30,363 nt of DNA from an uncultured Lachnospiraceae bacterium (GCA_910585635.1 CAJUFE010000058.1:1-30363), one strand, 5' to 3'; positions 14,639 through 24,200 are shown, counted from the stretch's first letter. Notes: generated by a model from the sequence alone, not told the origin. Translations and numbers: made by a program.

Positions 14639-15889
14639 ATGAAAGCGGTGTACATGAGTCGGCTTAAGGAGCTGTGCAGGGATGGAGAGCAGAGGAAGAT
14701 CATGGATCAGATCTTAGCGATACCGGAGGAGGAGAGGGACTATGAGGAGCTGACCCCTTATCTGACCACCTATCTGCTTTACGAGCTCCATGGAGATCTG
14801 GAGGTGGAGGATGAGGTGCGGGAGGAGCAGGGCTGTGTGGTCGTCCCGGACTGGAAGGTGGCGGTCACGCCCCAGGTGGGGCAGGTCACCCACAGGAGCG
14901 TGGTCCTGCATTTTTATCTGTATTTCCCGGAGTGGGGAAAGGACATCTATGAGTGCTCCACCGGGATGGGAAAGGACTTAAAGCAGGCATTTGGCATGGC
15001 GGTAGCCTCTTTTATGTTCTCCCTGATGGATGGGATCGGGGCCATGGTGAGCGAGGACAGCCCTCGCCTGATCGAAACGGAGTTTGCGGGACAGCCCCAT
15101 CAGTTCGAAGTGTACTTGAGCAATATCGTAGGCATAGGGCAGTCGCCCCGCACGGCGCCGGACCTTTATTGGGAGCAGCTGAAGGAAAAGATCATGGAGC
15201 GTCTGGGGAACCAGACCTTCTGTTTTGTGAAGATCTACGGGGCGAAGACGGAAGGAAAGGTCACCGGCGAATGTCGGATCGATGATATCAAGAGCGATGA
15301 GCTGAGCGCTGAGGTAGCGCAGCTCGTCAAAGGCTGGGATGCAGGGCAGTTCGCCTCCCACAAGCAGTTCATCCTGATCCGGCAGAAGGAGGCGACCATC
15401 CTGCCATACCCTTATAGCGGGGCAGAGGGGCGGGAGCGCTTCCGGGAAGCGATCTTAAAGGCGGCGGTCATGTTCCATGAGGCCGACACCCAGGCGCTGT
15501 ATGATTCCTTGAGCGTGCGGCTGGCGGCCCAGATCGGGGATGAGACCCTGGCCCAGGAATGCTGCACGTTCCTGCCAGAGCTCTGTGCTCAGAACGCTTT
15601 TGAGGAGGTCTCCTACAGTGAGACCCTAAAGATCCAGCGGGGAGAGAAAGAGGCGGTGACCGTCTATAAGTCCCAGCTGGCCGACCACTGGCCCATGTGG
15701 GATGTGCTGGCCCAGGCCTTTCAGTCGAGGGCCTTTGGCGAGGATACGGATAAGATCTATGAGGAATATATCTCCGTGAGCTCTACCTATGATGTGATCC
15801 AAAAAGCCCAGAAAAAGGGGAGCAGGCTGGATCAGTTCCGGCTCACCTCGCTTTTGTGCCGGGTGGGAGAGGATTTCCAGATCCGGTAG
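14639..15889 (+). CDS. DUF6348-like conserved hypothetical protein
   Basis: A 416-residue soluble, acidic protein with no signal or membrane segment. Recognisable stretches are VVVPDWKVAVTPQVGQVTHRSVVLHFYLYFPEWGKDIYE, MGKDLKQAFGMAVASFMFSLMDGI, ETEFAGQPHQFEVYLSNIVGIGQS and CFVKIYGAKTEGKVTGECRIDDIKS. These fit what I recall of proteins annotated DUF6348 in Clostridia; their function is unknown. An ATG at 14630 directly touches AAGGAGG (14623-14629), so the ATG at 14639, 9 nt from that site, is the likely start. It has its own promoter and is divergent from the SpoVB-like gene. It may be co-transcribed with the molybdenum operon 110 nt downstream, but nothing links them by function. Confidence 0.8.
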   Translation: MKAVYMSRLKELCRDGEQRKIMDQILAIPEEERDYEELTPYLTTYLLYELHGDLEVEDEVREEQGCVVVPDWKVAVTPQVGQVTHRSVVLHFYLYFPEWGKDIYECSTGMGKDLKQAFGMAVASFMFSLMDGIGAMVSEDSPRLIETEFAGQPHQFEVYLSNIVGIGQSPRTAPDLYWEQLKEKIMERLGNQTFCFVKIYGAKTEGKVTGECRIDDIKSDELSAEVAQLVKGWDAGQFASHKQFILIRQKEATILPYPYSGAEGRERFREAILKAAVMFHEADTQALYDSLSVRLAAQIGDETLAQECCTFLPELCAQNAFEEVSYSETLKIQRGEKEAVTVYKSQLADHWPMWDVLAQAFQSRAFGEDTDKIYEEYISVSSTYDVIQKAQKKGSRLDQFRLTSLLCRVGEDFQIR

Positions 15890-15900
15890 GGATACATAGG

Positions 15901-15952
15901 GTACAGGGCGGTGAGGAGTACAGGGCGGCGAGAGCGTACAGACCACCGAGCC
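15901..15952 (+). repeat. Short direct repeats ahead of the molybdenum operon
   Basis: Three copies of a 17-18-bp unit beginning GTACAG (15901, 15918, 15936); the first two share GTACAGGGCGG(T/C)GAG and the third is degenerate. They lie in the 110-nt gap before the ferredoxin gene. No promoter is obvious in the gap. Confidence 0.6.
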
Positions 15953-15999
15953 GGAGGAAGACAGGTCCTTAAGGAGCGGGAAAGGGAGGAGAAGGAGCG

Positions 16000-16605
16000 T
16001 TGGCATATATTTTCCGATCTCTATATGATCAGACCAGATGCATAGGCTGCAATGCCTGTCAGATGGCCTGCAAGGATGAGAAGGATCTGGAGCCCGGGCT
16101 TTTTTTCAGGAGGGTGGAGACGATCCAGTATGAGGAAGACGGGGAGGCGATCTGCGTCCACTATTCCGGGTCCTGCAACCATTGTCTGGAGGCAGCCTGC
16201 GTGAAAGCCTGCCCTGTGGGCGCCATGGTCCGGAAGGAGGACGGGAGCGTGGGCCAGGAGGCGGGGCGGTGCATCGGCTGCGGCGCCTGTACCTGGGCCT
16301 GCCCCTATGGGGCTGTGAGCTTGAGCCATAAGCTGGGCATCGCCAGGAAATGCGATTCCTGCGCAGACCGCAGGGCCAGCGGTAAAGCCCCGGCCTGTGT
16401 GGCTGCCTGCCCCACCCACTGTCTGACCTATCGGCTGGTGGAGGAGGAGAGCCTTGGGGTCGGAGAGGGGGAGCGGGCCGCTCACAGTAGCGGGGAGGCC
16501 GACATCGAGGACCTGTACGGAGCGCCTGATCTGCCCTATCTCCCGGACCCGGCCCTCACAAAGCCCGCTCTGCGGATCCGCAAGAAAGGAGGGGGCAGGG
16601 GATGA
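16000..16605 (+). CDS. DmsB-like ferredoxin subunit with four [4Fe-4S] clusters
   Basis: A 201-residue electron-transfer subunit of the DmsB/NrfC/HybA type. Four Cys groups are visible: C14-x2-C17-x2-C20-x3-C24 (CIGCNACQMAC), CNHCLEAACVKACP, CIGCGACTWACP and CDSCADRR...ACVAACPTHC. This is the full set for four cubane clusters that pass electrons to or from a molybdopterin catalytic subunit. There is no signal peptide or membrane segment, so it should be cytoplasmic. The start is TTG at 16000, with GGAGGAGAAGGAG immediately upstream. Its stop overlaps the next gene's start (ATGA at 16602-16605), so the two are translationally coupled. Confidence 0.93.
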   Translation: MAYIFRSLYDQTRCIGCNACQMACKDEKDLEPGLFFRRVETIQYEEDGEAICVHYSGSCNHCLEAACVKACPVGAMVRKEDGSVGQEAGRCIGCGACTWACPYGAVSLSHKLGIARKCDSCADRRASGKAPACVAACPTHCLTYRLVEEESLGVGEGERAAHSSGEADIEDLYGAPDLPYLPDPALTKPALRIRKKGGGRG

Positions 16606-18182
16606 AGGAGCGGTTTGTCATACTGGGAAATGGGATCGCAGGCCTTTCGGCGGCCCGGGCAGTCCGGGAGCTGCTGCCAGAGGCAAAGATCAAGATCGTG
16701 GCAGAGGAAAAGGAGCTCCCCTATCGGAGGCCCCTGCTCAGCAAGACCTATCTGAAGAGCCTGAAAAGGGAGGATATCCAGATCGTGAGCGCTGACTGGT
16801 ACGAAAGAGCGGATATCCAGCTGGTCTTAGGCAGGCGCGCCGTCCGGATAGAGGCAGAGGAGAAGCGGGTCCACCTTTCCGACGGGCAGGTGTTCCCCTA
16901 TGATGCCTGTATCTATGCCCTGGGGGCGGAGCCTGTGCGCCCGCCCTTTTACAGAGCCGGCGGGGCGGCAGGAGCGGATCTTTACAGAGCCGGCGGGGCG
17001 GCAGGAGCGGATCTTTGCATGGCCGGTGGGATGACGAAGGCGGATCTTTGCTGGGACGGTGTGCTGACCGTCCGGACCATGGCGGATATCCGCAGGCTCA
17101 AAAAGCGGCTGATCTTGTCACGGAGAGCCGTGGTGATCGGAGGCGGGTCGATCGGTCTGGAGATCGCCTGGGAGATCGAGCAGATGGGCTGCAGGACGGT
17201 GGTGCTGGAGAGCGCTCCCTGGCTGATGGGAAGGCTCCTGGACCCGGAGTCGGCCGGTGTGCTGGCCCGCCATATCGAAAAGAAGGGCATCTTGGTATAT
17301 CCCGGTGTCCAGGTGGAGAGCCTTACTGGAGAAAGGTCGGTCACCGGTGTCCGGCTGGCAGATGGACGGCATATCCCGGCAGATCTGGTGGTGGTGTGCT
17401 GCGGGACGCGGGCGGTGGCAGGGCTGGCCAGGGAAGCAGGGATCGCCTGCGGAAAGGGCGTCCTGGTGGATGACTTTATGGAGACAAAAAAGGCGGATAT
17501 CTACGGAGCCGGGGACTGCATCCAGTGGCGGGGAGCGGTGGCCGGGAGGTGGAGCTTCGCGCTGGCATCGGGCAGGCTGGCCGGATACAATGCGGCGGTC
17601 CCCAGAGAAAAGAGAGAACGCCTGGCCTCTGCCGCCTATCCGCTCCTGTTAAGCGGTATGGGGATCAGCCTGTTCGCTATGGGAGATGTACAGGCCGGTG
17701 AAGGGACCCACAGAGCACCGGGAGCTGGCGTGGGCGGTCCGTTCTCGGAGGGGCCGGAGACAGACAGCGTGAGCAGACAGACCTCGGGGGGACCGGAGAC
17801 AGACGGCGTGAGCAGACAGACCTCGGGGGGACCGGAGGCAGACGGCGTGAGCAGACAGACCTCGGCGGGGCCGGAGACAGACGGCGTGAGCAGGCAGACC
17901 TTGGCGGGACCGGAGGCAGACGGCGTGAGCAGGCAGACCTCGGGGGGACCGGAGGCAGACGGTAGTGATCGGTCGGCCTTAGAGCCCCCGTGCTTCCAGG
18001 TGGGACGCCATGAGGGGGAAGGGCTCCACTACGAAAAGTACTTCTACCAGGATGGCCGGCTCACAGGTGCGGTGCTCTTCGGCGACTTGTCCAGGATGGG
18101 GGCGATCCGGCAGATGCTCCTGCCTGAGGCGTTGGGACAGCGCCGTGAGGAAGGATATGGGAAAAAGCTGGGAGAGGACTAG
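16602..18182 (+). CDS. FAD-dependent pyridine nucleotide oxidoreductase with two repeat inserts
   Basis: A 526-residue flavoprotein of the pyridine nucleotide-disulfide oxidoreductase fold, closest in layout to nitrite-reductase/rubredoxin-reductase type enzymes. The FAD site GNGIAG (Gly9, Gly11, Gly14) opens the protein, with ELPYRRPLLSK following. The NAD(P)H site GGGSIGLE is at about 180-187, and IYGAGDC, the second FAD motif, is near 300. It probably takes electrons from NAD(P)H and gives them to the ferredoxin subunit, replacing a membrane quinol anchor. Two insertions are unusual: three 11-residue repeats (RAGGAAGADLY) at about 116-149, and five 13-residue repeats (PETDGVSRQTSGG) at residues 385-449. 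A C-terminal domain resumes at about 465 (FQVGRHEGEGLHYEKYFY). It overlaps the ferredoxin gene by 4 nt. Confidence 0.88.
   Translation: MKERFVILGNGIAGLSAARAVRELLPEAKIKIVAEEKELPYRRPLLSKTYLKSLKREDIQIVSADWYERADIQLVLGRRAVRIEAEEKRVHLSDGQVFPYDACIYALGAEPVRPPFYRAGGAAGADLYRAGGAAGADLCMAGGMTKADLCWDGVLTVRTMADIRRLKKRLILSRRAVVIGGGSIGLEIAWEIEQMGCRTVVLESAPWLMGRLLDPESAGVLARHIEKKGILVYPGVQVESLTGERSVTGVRLADGRHIPADLVVVCCGTRAVAGLAREAGIACGKGVLVDDFMETKKADIYGAGDCIQWRGAVAGRWSFALASGRLAGYNAAVPREKRERLASAAYPLLLSGMGISLFAMGDVQAGEGTHRAPGAGVGGPFSEGPETDSVSRQTSGGPETDGVSRQTSGGPEADGVSRQTSAGPETDGVSRQTLAGPEADGVSRQTSGGPEADGSDRSALEPPCFQVGRHEGEGLHYEKYFYQDGRLTGAVLFGDLSRMGAIRQMLLPEALGQRREEGYGKKLGED
16948..17046 (+). repeat. In-frame 33-bp tandem repeat inside the flavoprotein gene
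   Basis: Units at 16948-16980 and 16981-17013 are identical; a third at 17014-17046 is degenerate. Each adds 11 residues. They fall between the FAD-binding half and the NAD(P)H-binding domain, probably as a surface loop. Confidence 0.9.
17754..17975 (+). repeat. In-frame 39-bp tandem repeat inside the flavoprotein gene
   Basis: Five near-identical 39-bp units (17754-17948) and a partial sixth encode 13 residues each (P-E-T/A-D-G-V-S-R-Q-T-S-G/A-G). Differences between units are single bases. The encoded segment is hydrophilic and likely disordered, inserted before the C-terminal domain. Confidence 0.92.
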
Positions 18183-18213
18183 AAAAGGGATATAGAAAGA
18201 GGCGAGAGGACAT

Positions 18214-21138
18214 ATGCGAGATGACAGAAAAAAAGAATGGGGCCTCCTCTCCATCTATCAGGCCTATGCCCGTTTTTTCGCGGACCGGGACCAGGGCATG
18301 GAGATCTGCCGCAGCTTCACGGACTGGGGGGAGCACGACCTCAAGGGATGGGAGCTGGAATATGACCACCTTTTTCGGGGGACCGACGGGAACAGGCGGA
18401 TCTGGCCCTGGGCCTCGGCCTGTAAAGGCGAGCAGGTGCTGCTGGACCGGACGACCCTGGAGGTCATCCAGACCTATCACCGGTGGGGCTATGTGCCGGA
18501 GTGGATGGAGGGGAACCCGCCAGACTATCTGGGAGAGCTGCTCCGATTTCTGGCCTATCTCACCGCGGCGGTATGCCACAGCCTTAGCCTGGGGGCGGGG
18601 ACCGGGGACCGGGACATGCTCCTGGAGGCCAGAGAGGACTTTATCCAGTATCATGTGCTGGATACGGCGAAAGCGGTGTATGATGGTGTAAAAGACAGCA
18701 CGGACTATAATGGCTTTGTCCTCTGGATGGAGCTTTTGCTCCATGTCCTGGCTGAGGAGGACCTATCGTTCTTAGAGGACTGGGGCCGGATCGGAGCCGG
18801 GACGTTCGAGCAGACCGGTCTGGAGCCAGAGATCGTTAAGGTCCTGGAACATGGCAGGCGGCCCGCGGTCTGCGACCAGCCGCCCAGGGTCATCCCCACA
18901 GGGGGCATCAATAACTGCGGCGGGATCTGTGTGATCCGTCCTACGGTCCAGGAGGGCTGTATGCTGAAGGTAGCCTCGGATGAGGGCAGCCCGGACTTAA
19001 CGATCCGTGCCTGTGTCCGGGGGAGGGGCTATCGAAGGACCTTTTTGCACCCGGACCGTCTGCGCTATCCCATGAAGCGGATCGGAAAGAGGGGGAGCGG
19101 GCAGTTCGCCAAGATCACTTGGGAAGAGGCGGTCCGGACCATTGCCGATCAGTGGGCCAGGATCCGGGATACCTATGGCCCTGGCTCCCGGTACGTGGTC
19201 TACGGCTGGGGCATCGCCGGGATCATGCGCCCTAACCGCCTGGCTAAAAGGCTCCTGGCATTGGATGGCGGCTATCTGGACCATTTTAACAACTACAGCT
19301 CCGCCTGTACCAGCTATATGTCCCCCTATATCTATGGCACCGCGGAGTGCGGCAACAGCCCGGCAGATCTGTTAAATACCCGGTTATTGATCCTCTGGGG
19401 GGATAACCCGGCAGAGACCGTCTTCGGGCCGGAGAAGAGCCGCTACCTTTCCCAGTTGAAGGACAGAGGGACAGAGATCGTGGTGGTGGATCCCCGGATG
19501 AGCCAGACCGCGGTGGCCTTTTCCGATCAGTGGATTCCGATCAGGCCCTCTACCGACAGTGCCATGGCGGATGCCATGGCCTATGTGATCTGGTCGGAGG
19601 GGATACAGGACCAGCATTTCATGGACACGTACTGCCTGGGCTTTGACGAGGACCATATGCCGGAAGGGGTCCCGGCCGGCGAGAGCTACCATGCCTATCT
19701 CTTTGGGGAGAAGGACGGCGTGGCCAAAACGCCGGAGTGGGCTGAGACGATCACCGGGGTCCCGGCCGGGACGATCCGGAGCCTGGCAGAGCGCTATGGG
19801 CGGACGGAGCCGGCCTGCATCCTTCCGGGCCTGGGCCCCCAGCGCCATGGGAACGGAGAACAGACCACGAAGGGCCTGTGCATGCTGGCCTGCCTGACCG
19901 GCAATGTGGGTATCCCTGGGGGCGGCAGCGCCGGAGCCGGAGAGCTTAGGGAACGTCAGGGGATCCGTCTCTTCTTAGATCAGGCGGAAAACCCCTATCC
20001 CGGGAAGATCCCGGTGTTCTTATGGACAAAGGCGATCGAGCACGGGACCGAGATGACCCAGGAGGAGGATCGGATCTGCGGCATGGAGCGGCTGGATAGC
20101 AATATCAAGATGCTCATCAACCTGGCCGGCAACGCTCTGGTCAACCAGCACGCGGATATCCACGGTACCATAGGTCTTTTGGAGGATGAGACGAAGTGCG
20201 AGTTCATCCTCTGCTCCGACCTCTTCATGACGCCCAGCGCCCGCTATGCGGACATCCTCCTGCCGGCCTCCTCGGTCTTTGAGGGGGAGAACATCACCGG
20301 GCCATGGCGGGGGGACGGCTATCTCTTAAAGAACAATAAGGCGATAAAGCCGCCCTTTGCCTGCCGTTTTGAGTGGGAGTGGCTAAAGGAGGTAGCCCGC
20401 TGCCTGGGGCTCTATGACCAGTTCGTGGACGGCCGTCCAGAGCTTTCCCAGTGGCTTGAGGATAGCTACGAGATCCTCCGTCAGGAAGAAAAGGAGCTGC
20501 CGGACTATGGGACCTTCAGCAGGCTGGGCGGCTGGCAGTATAAAAAGGAGGCCCGCTATATCGCCTTTGAAAAGGAGATCCAGGACCCGGCCCGCCATCC
20601 CTTTGCCACACCATCCGGAAAGATCGAGATCTTTTCCAAAAGGCTCTACGACTTCCATCAGGCTGATATCCCGGCGATCCCCCGCTATGTCCCCTGTCCG
20701 GAAGGGCCGGAGGATCCTCTTAAGGAAAAGTACCCCCTCCAGCTGATCGGCTGGCATACCCGCAGACGCTGCCATTCGATCCATGACAATAACCAGTGGC
20801 AGGAAGAGATCGAACAGCCCGGTCTCTGGATCCATCCATCCGATGCCGCAGAGAGAGGGATCTGCCAGGGGCAGCTGGTGGAGGTGTGGAACGACCGGGG
20901 GAGGGTGCGCATCCCGGCTATCGTGACCCGGCGGATCATGGCGGGCGTGGTGGCTATGTCCCAGGGGGGCTGGTATACGCCGGATGATGAGGGGACCGAT
21001 GTGCGGGGCTCCATCAATGTCCTGACCACGGCGGCTCATCCCACGCCCTTAGCGAAGGGGAACCCCCAGCATACGAACCTGGTCCAGGTGGGGCCGTCAG
21101 TGCACCGGGACGTAGGGGGCAGTGAGGACAGGCAGTGA
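18214..21138 (+). CDS. Molybdopterin oxidoreductase (DMSO reductase family) fused to an N-terminal TorD-like chaperone domain
   Basis: A 974-residue protein. Residues 1 to about 215 match the TorD/DmsD/NarJ chaperone family, which inserts cofactor into molybdoenzymes: LSIYQAYARFF, WELEYDHLFRG (about 46-56) and PDYLGELLRFLAYL (about 103-116). From about 228 it is a DmsA-like catalytic subunit: a partial Fe-S site (Cys235, Cys239, Cys267), RGRGYRRTFLHPDRLRYPMKRIGKRGSG, NNYSSACTSYM with Ser362/Ser363 as possible Mo ligand, then WGDNPAET, VVDPRMSQTA, and the C-terminal cofactor domain with QHTNLVQVGP. The first Cys of the usual N-terminal cluster is missing (Gly at 230-231). There is no twin-arginine signal, so it is probably cytoplasmic. 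It lies 31 nt after the flavoprotein gene. The substrate is unknown; family members reduce S- or N-oxides, and in gut bacteria dehydroxylate catechols. Confidence 0.92.
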   Translation: MRDDRKKEWGLLSIYQAYARFFADRDQGMEICRSFTDWGEHDLKGWELEYDHLFRGTDGNRRIWPWASACKGEQVLLDRTTLEVIQTYHRWGYVPEWMEGNPPDYLGELLRFLAYLTAAVCHSLSLGAGTGDRDMLLEAREDFIQYHVLDTAKAVYDGVKDSTDYNGFVLWMELLLHVLAEEDLSFLEDWGRIGAGTFEQTGLEPEIVKVLEHGRRPAVCDQPPRVIPTGGINNCGGICVIRPTVQEGCMLKVASDEGSPDLTIRACVRGRGYRRTFLHPDRLRYPMKRIGKRGSGQFAKITWEEAVRTIADQWARIRDTYGPGSRYVVYGWGIAGIMRPNRLAKRLLALDGGYLDHFNNYSSACTSYMSPYIYGTAECGNSPADLLNTRLLILWGDNPAETVFGPEKSRYLSQLKDRGTEIVVVDPRMSQTAVAFSDQWIPIRPSTDSAMADAMAYVIWSEGIQDQHFMDTYCLGFDEDHMPEGVPAGESYHAYLFGEKDGVAKTPEWAETITGVPAGTIRSLAERYGRTEPACILPGLGPQRHGNGEQTTKGLCMLACLTGNVGIPGGGSAGAGELRERQGIRLFLDQAENPYPGKIPVFLWTKAIEHGTEMTQEEDRICGMERLDSNIKMLINLAGNALVNQHADIHGTIGLLEDETKCEFILCSDLFMTPSARYADILLPASSVFEGENITGPWRGDGYLLKNNKAIKPPFACRFEWEWLKEVARCLGLYDQFVDGRPELSQWLEDSYEILRQEEKELPDYGTFSRLGGWQYKKEARYIAFEKEIQDPARHPFATPSGKIEIFSKRLYDFHQADIPAIPRYVPCPEGPEDPLKEKYPLQLIGWHTRRRCHSIHDNNQWQEEIEQPGLWIHPSDAAERGICQGQLVEVWNDRGRVRIPAIVTRRIMAGVVAMSQGGWYTPDDEGTDVRGSINVLTTAAHPTPLAKGNPQHTNLVQVGPSVHRDVGGSEDRQ

Positions 21139-21223
21139 GAGCAGAACACGGAGACAGCAGGCAGTGAGAGCGGACAGCAGAGAGGGCAGGCTCAGAGACC
21201 ATGAAGGAGAAAGAAGGTTGCTG

Positions 21224-24200
21224 ATGATCACATTGAAGTCGATACGGGGGGAAACGGTCGCCGTTACCTATAAAAAGGGGGAGCAGGTCTATGCACAGGG
21301 GAAGGTAGGCCCTCTTCAGGAGCAGCACATGGGCAGTGAGCAGCTGGTCCGGACGGAGGTGGAAGGCACCTCTTACCGCAACAGCTATGAGGTCATCCTG
21401 ACCCATGAGGATAGGACGGATGTGTGGACCAGCTATCATTGCAGCTGCCCGGCGTTCATGTCCTATCCGAAGATGTGCAAGCACTGCGTGGCCGTGGCCT
21501 TGAAGATGTACTATAAGGAGAACCGTCTGGGAGCGGGGAACAGGAGCCTGGCATCCGGCAGCGGGGATATGGCGGCAGAGAGCGGGCTGCGGCCAAAGGC
21601 AAAGCTTAAGGCCAAGGCCACGGATGAGGCGCTGACGGAGATCATCTATGCCAATTCCATGCAGGAGAAAGCCCGGTATCTGCAGCCGGAGCTGACCGGG
21701 AAGGTGGAGCTGATCCCGGAGTTCGAGCGGACCGACCGGAGCTGGGTCCTGGGCTTTAAGATCGGAGCGGCCCAGAAATATGTGCTGAAGAACATCTCCC
21801 AGCTGGTGGAGGCTGTCCGTGGATACCAGTGGGTAGAATATGGCAAGAAGCTGGCGTTTTACCATGAGTGGAGCGTCTTTACGCCTAAGAGCCAGGAGAT
21901 CTTAAAGCTCTTAGAGCAGTATATCCTCCAGGAGCAGAACGTGATCCAGAATTATCAGGGCCGGGGGGGCTATTACGGCTATTATGGCCATGTAGAGTCG
22001 CTGACCAAGCGGAAGCTGGTCTTGACTGACCAGTGGCTGGTCCGGTTCGCCCAGATCCTGGCAGACGGGAGCTACCCATTGAGCGGGTCCAGCAGCTTCA
22101 AACCGGAGCTGGAGATCAAAAAGGGGAACCCCATGGTGCGGGTGCAGATCATGGCCAGGCCCGACGGCGGCTACAGGCTGATCGTGCCGCCGGCAGAGGT
22201 GTTCATGGGCCAGGAGAGGATCTGTGTCCGGGCAGGCAGCTCCCTGTATGTGTGCAGTCAGGGATTTTCACAGCATATGAAGATGATCGGGAGCCTGTTC
22301 AACGGGAGCCGGATGGAATATTCGATCCATCCGAACGATGCCAGCTCCTTCTGCGCGTCGGTCCTCCCGATCCTTAAGCAGTACACCAGCTGCGATACGC
22401 CAGAGGAGCTGGAGGGCTATGTGCCTGAACCCTGTCAGATCCAGATCTACCTGGACTGGCAGGATGAGATGGTCACCGCCAGGGTCCTCTGCTGCTACGG
22501 GGAGGACAGCTATGATCTGATGGAGCAGATCACGGTCAGCAGGCTCCACCGGGATCTGGAGAAGGAGCAGAGCGTGCTGGGGGTGGTCAAGCTGTTCTTC
22601 CCGGAGTTTGATATCCGCCGGCAGCATTTTTTGATCCGGGAGGAGGACGAGGAGGGGCTGTACCGGCTGCTGGACGAGGGGATCGGACGGCTGCAGCAGC
22701 TGGGGGAGGTCTTGGTCTCGGACCGTTTAAAAAAACTCCAGATCGTGCGGCCGCCCAAGGTTTCCGTGGGGATCGGGCTCAAGGCAGGGCTTTTGGATGT
22801 GGATATCCAGGCCGAGCGCCTGCCCTTAGACCAGATCGACGCCATCCTCCAGGGCTACCGCAGGAAGCGGAAGTTCTACCGCCTGCCCGACGGCTCCTTT
22901 CTGCGGCTGGAGGATAACGGTCTTTCTGCCGTGGCGGAGCTGGCGGAGGGGCTGGACCTAAAAGGAAAGGAGCTGGCAGCTGGCCATCTGACCATCCCGG
23001 GCTACCGCTCCTTCTATCTGGACCAGATCCTGCGGGAAAATGGCGGGGACATCCAGGTGGACAGGAGCCAGCGCTTCAAGGCGCTGCTGCGGGATATGAA
23101 GAACATCGAGGACAGCGACTTTGAGGTCCCGGAGGGCCTTAATGCCACGCTGCGCCCCTACCAGAAGTTCGGATACCGATGGATGATGACCTTGCAGAAG
23201 CTGACCTTCGGCGGGATCCTGGCCGATGATATGGGCCTGGGCAAGACCATCCAGACGATCGCCTACCTGCTGGCCCAGAAGCAGCGGCAGCAGGGCCGGA
23301 CACAGGCCAGCCAGGTACAGTCACAGGACGATCAGGTACAGCCGCAGGTCATCCGGAGGCAGGCCAAGGGCGGCGGGGGCCGGACCAGCTATCTGGCATT
23401 AGTGGTCTGCCCGGCCTCTCTAGTCTACAACTGGGAGAATGAGATCGGCAGGTTCGCCCCTTCCCTGGCGGCGGTCACGGTGACCGGCAGCGCGGGGGCC
23501 AGGAGGGAGAAGATCCTGGCAGGAGAGGGGGACGTGCTGCTGACCTCCTACGACCTTTTGAAACGGGATGTGGAGGTCTATCAGGGGATCCATTTTGACA
23601 ATGTGATCATCGACGAGGCCCAGAACATCAAGAACCATACCACCCAGGCGGCGAAAGCGGTGAAGATCGTAGATGCCGCCCAGCGTTTTGCCCTGACGGG
23701 GACGCCGATCGAGAACACCTTGAGCGAGCTGTGGAGCATCTTTGACTTTTTGATGCCGGGCATCTTAGACCGGTATAAGCGGTTCCGGGAAAACTACGAG
23801 CAGCCGATCGCGGCCGGACAGGATGAGCGGGCAGCCGAACGGCTGAAAAAGATGATCCGGCCCTACATCCTCCGCAGGCTCAAAGGGGATGTGCTGAAGG
23901 AATTGCCGGATAAGATCGAGAAGGTGGTCTACTCCCGGATGGGCGAGGAGCAGAAAGCGCTGTACGATGCGAACCTGCAGAAGCTTTTGGCCTCCCTGAA
24001 GGGCCAGAGCCCGGAGGAGTTCCGTACAGGTAAGCTCCAGATCCTGGCAGAGCTGACCAAGCTGCGTCAGCTCTGCTGTGATCCGTCCATGGTCTACGAG
24101 GACTATAAGGGAGCCGCCGCCAAGGTGGAGACCTGCCTGGAGCTGATCCGCAGCGCCGCGGCAGGGAAAAACCAGATCCTGGTGTTCTCCCAGTTCACCA

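Noticed and set aside
18061..18744. 227-codon minus-strand frame opposite the TorD-like domain
   Set aside because: It is antisense shadow coding; the plus strand has clear domain motifs and a ribosome binding site.
21014..21865. 283-codon minus-strand frame across the molybdenum subunit/SNF2 junction
   Set aside because: It is antisense to two well-supported genes and has no ribosome binding site or family motif.
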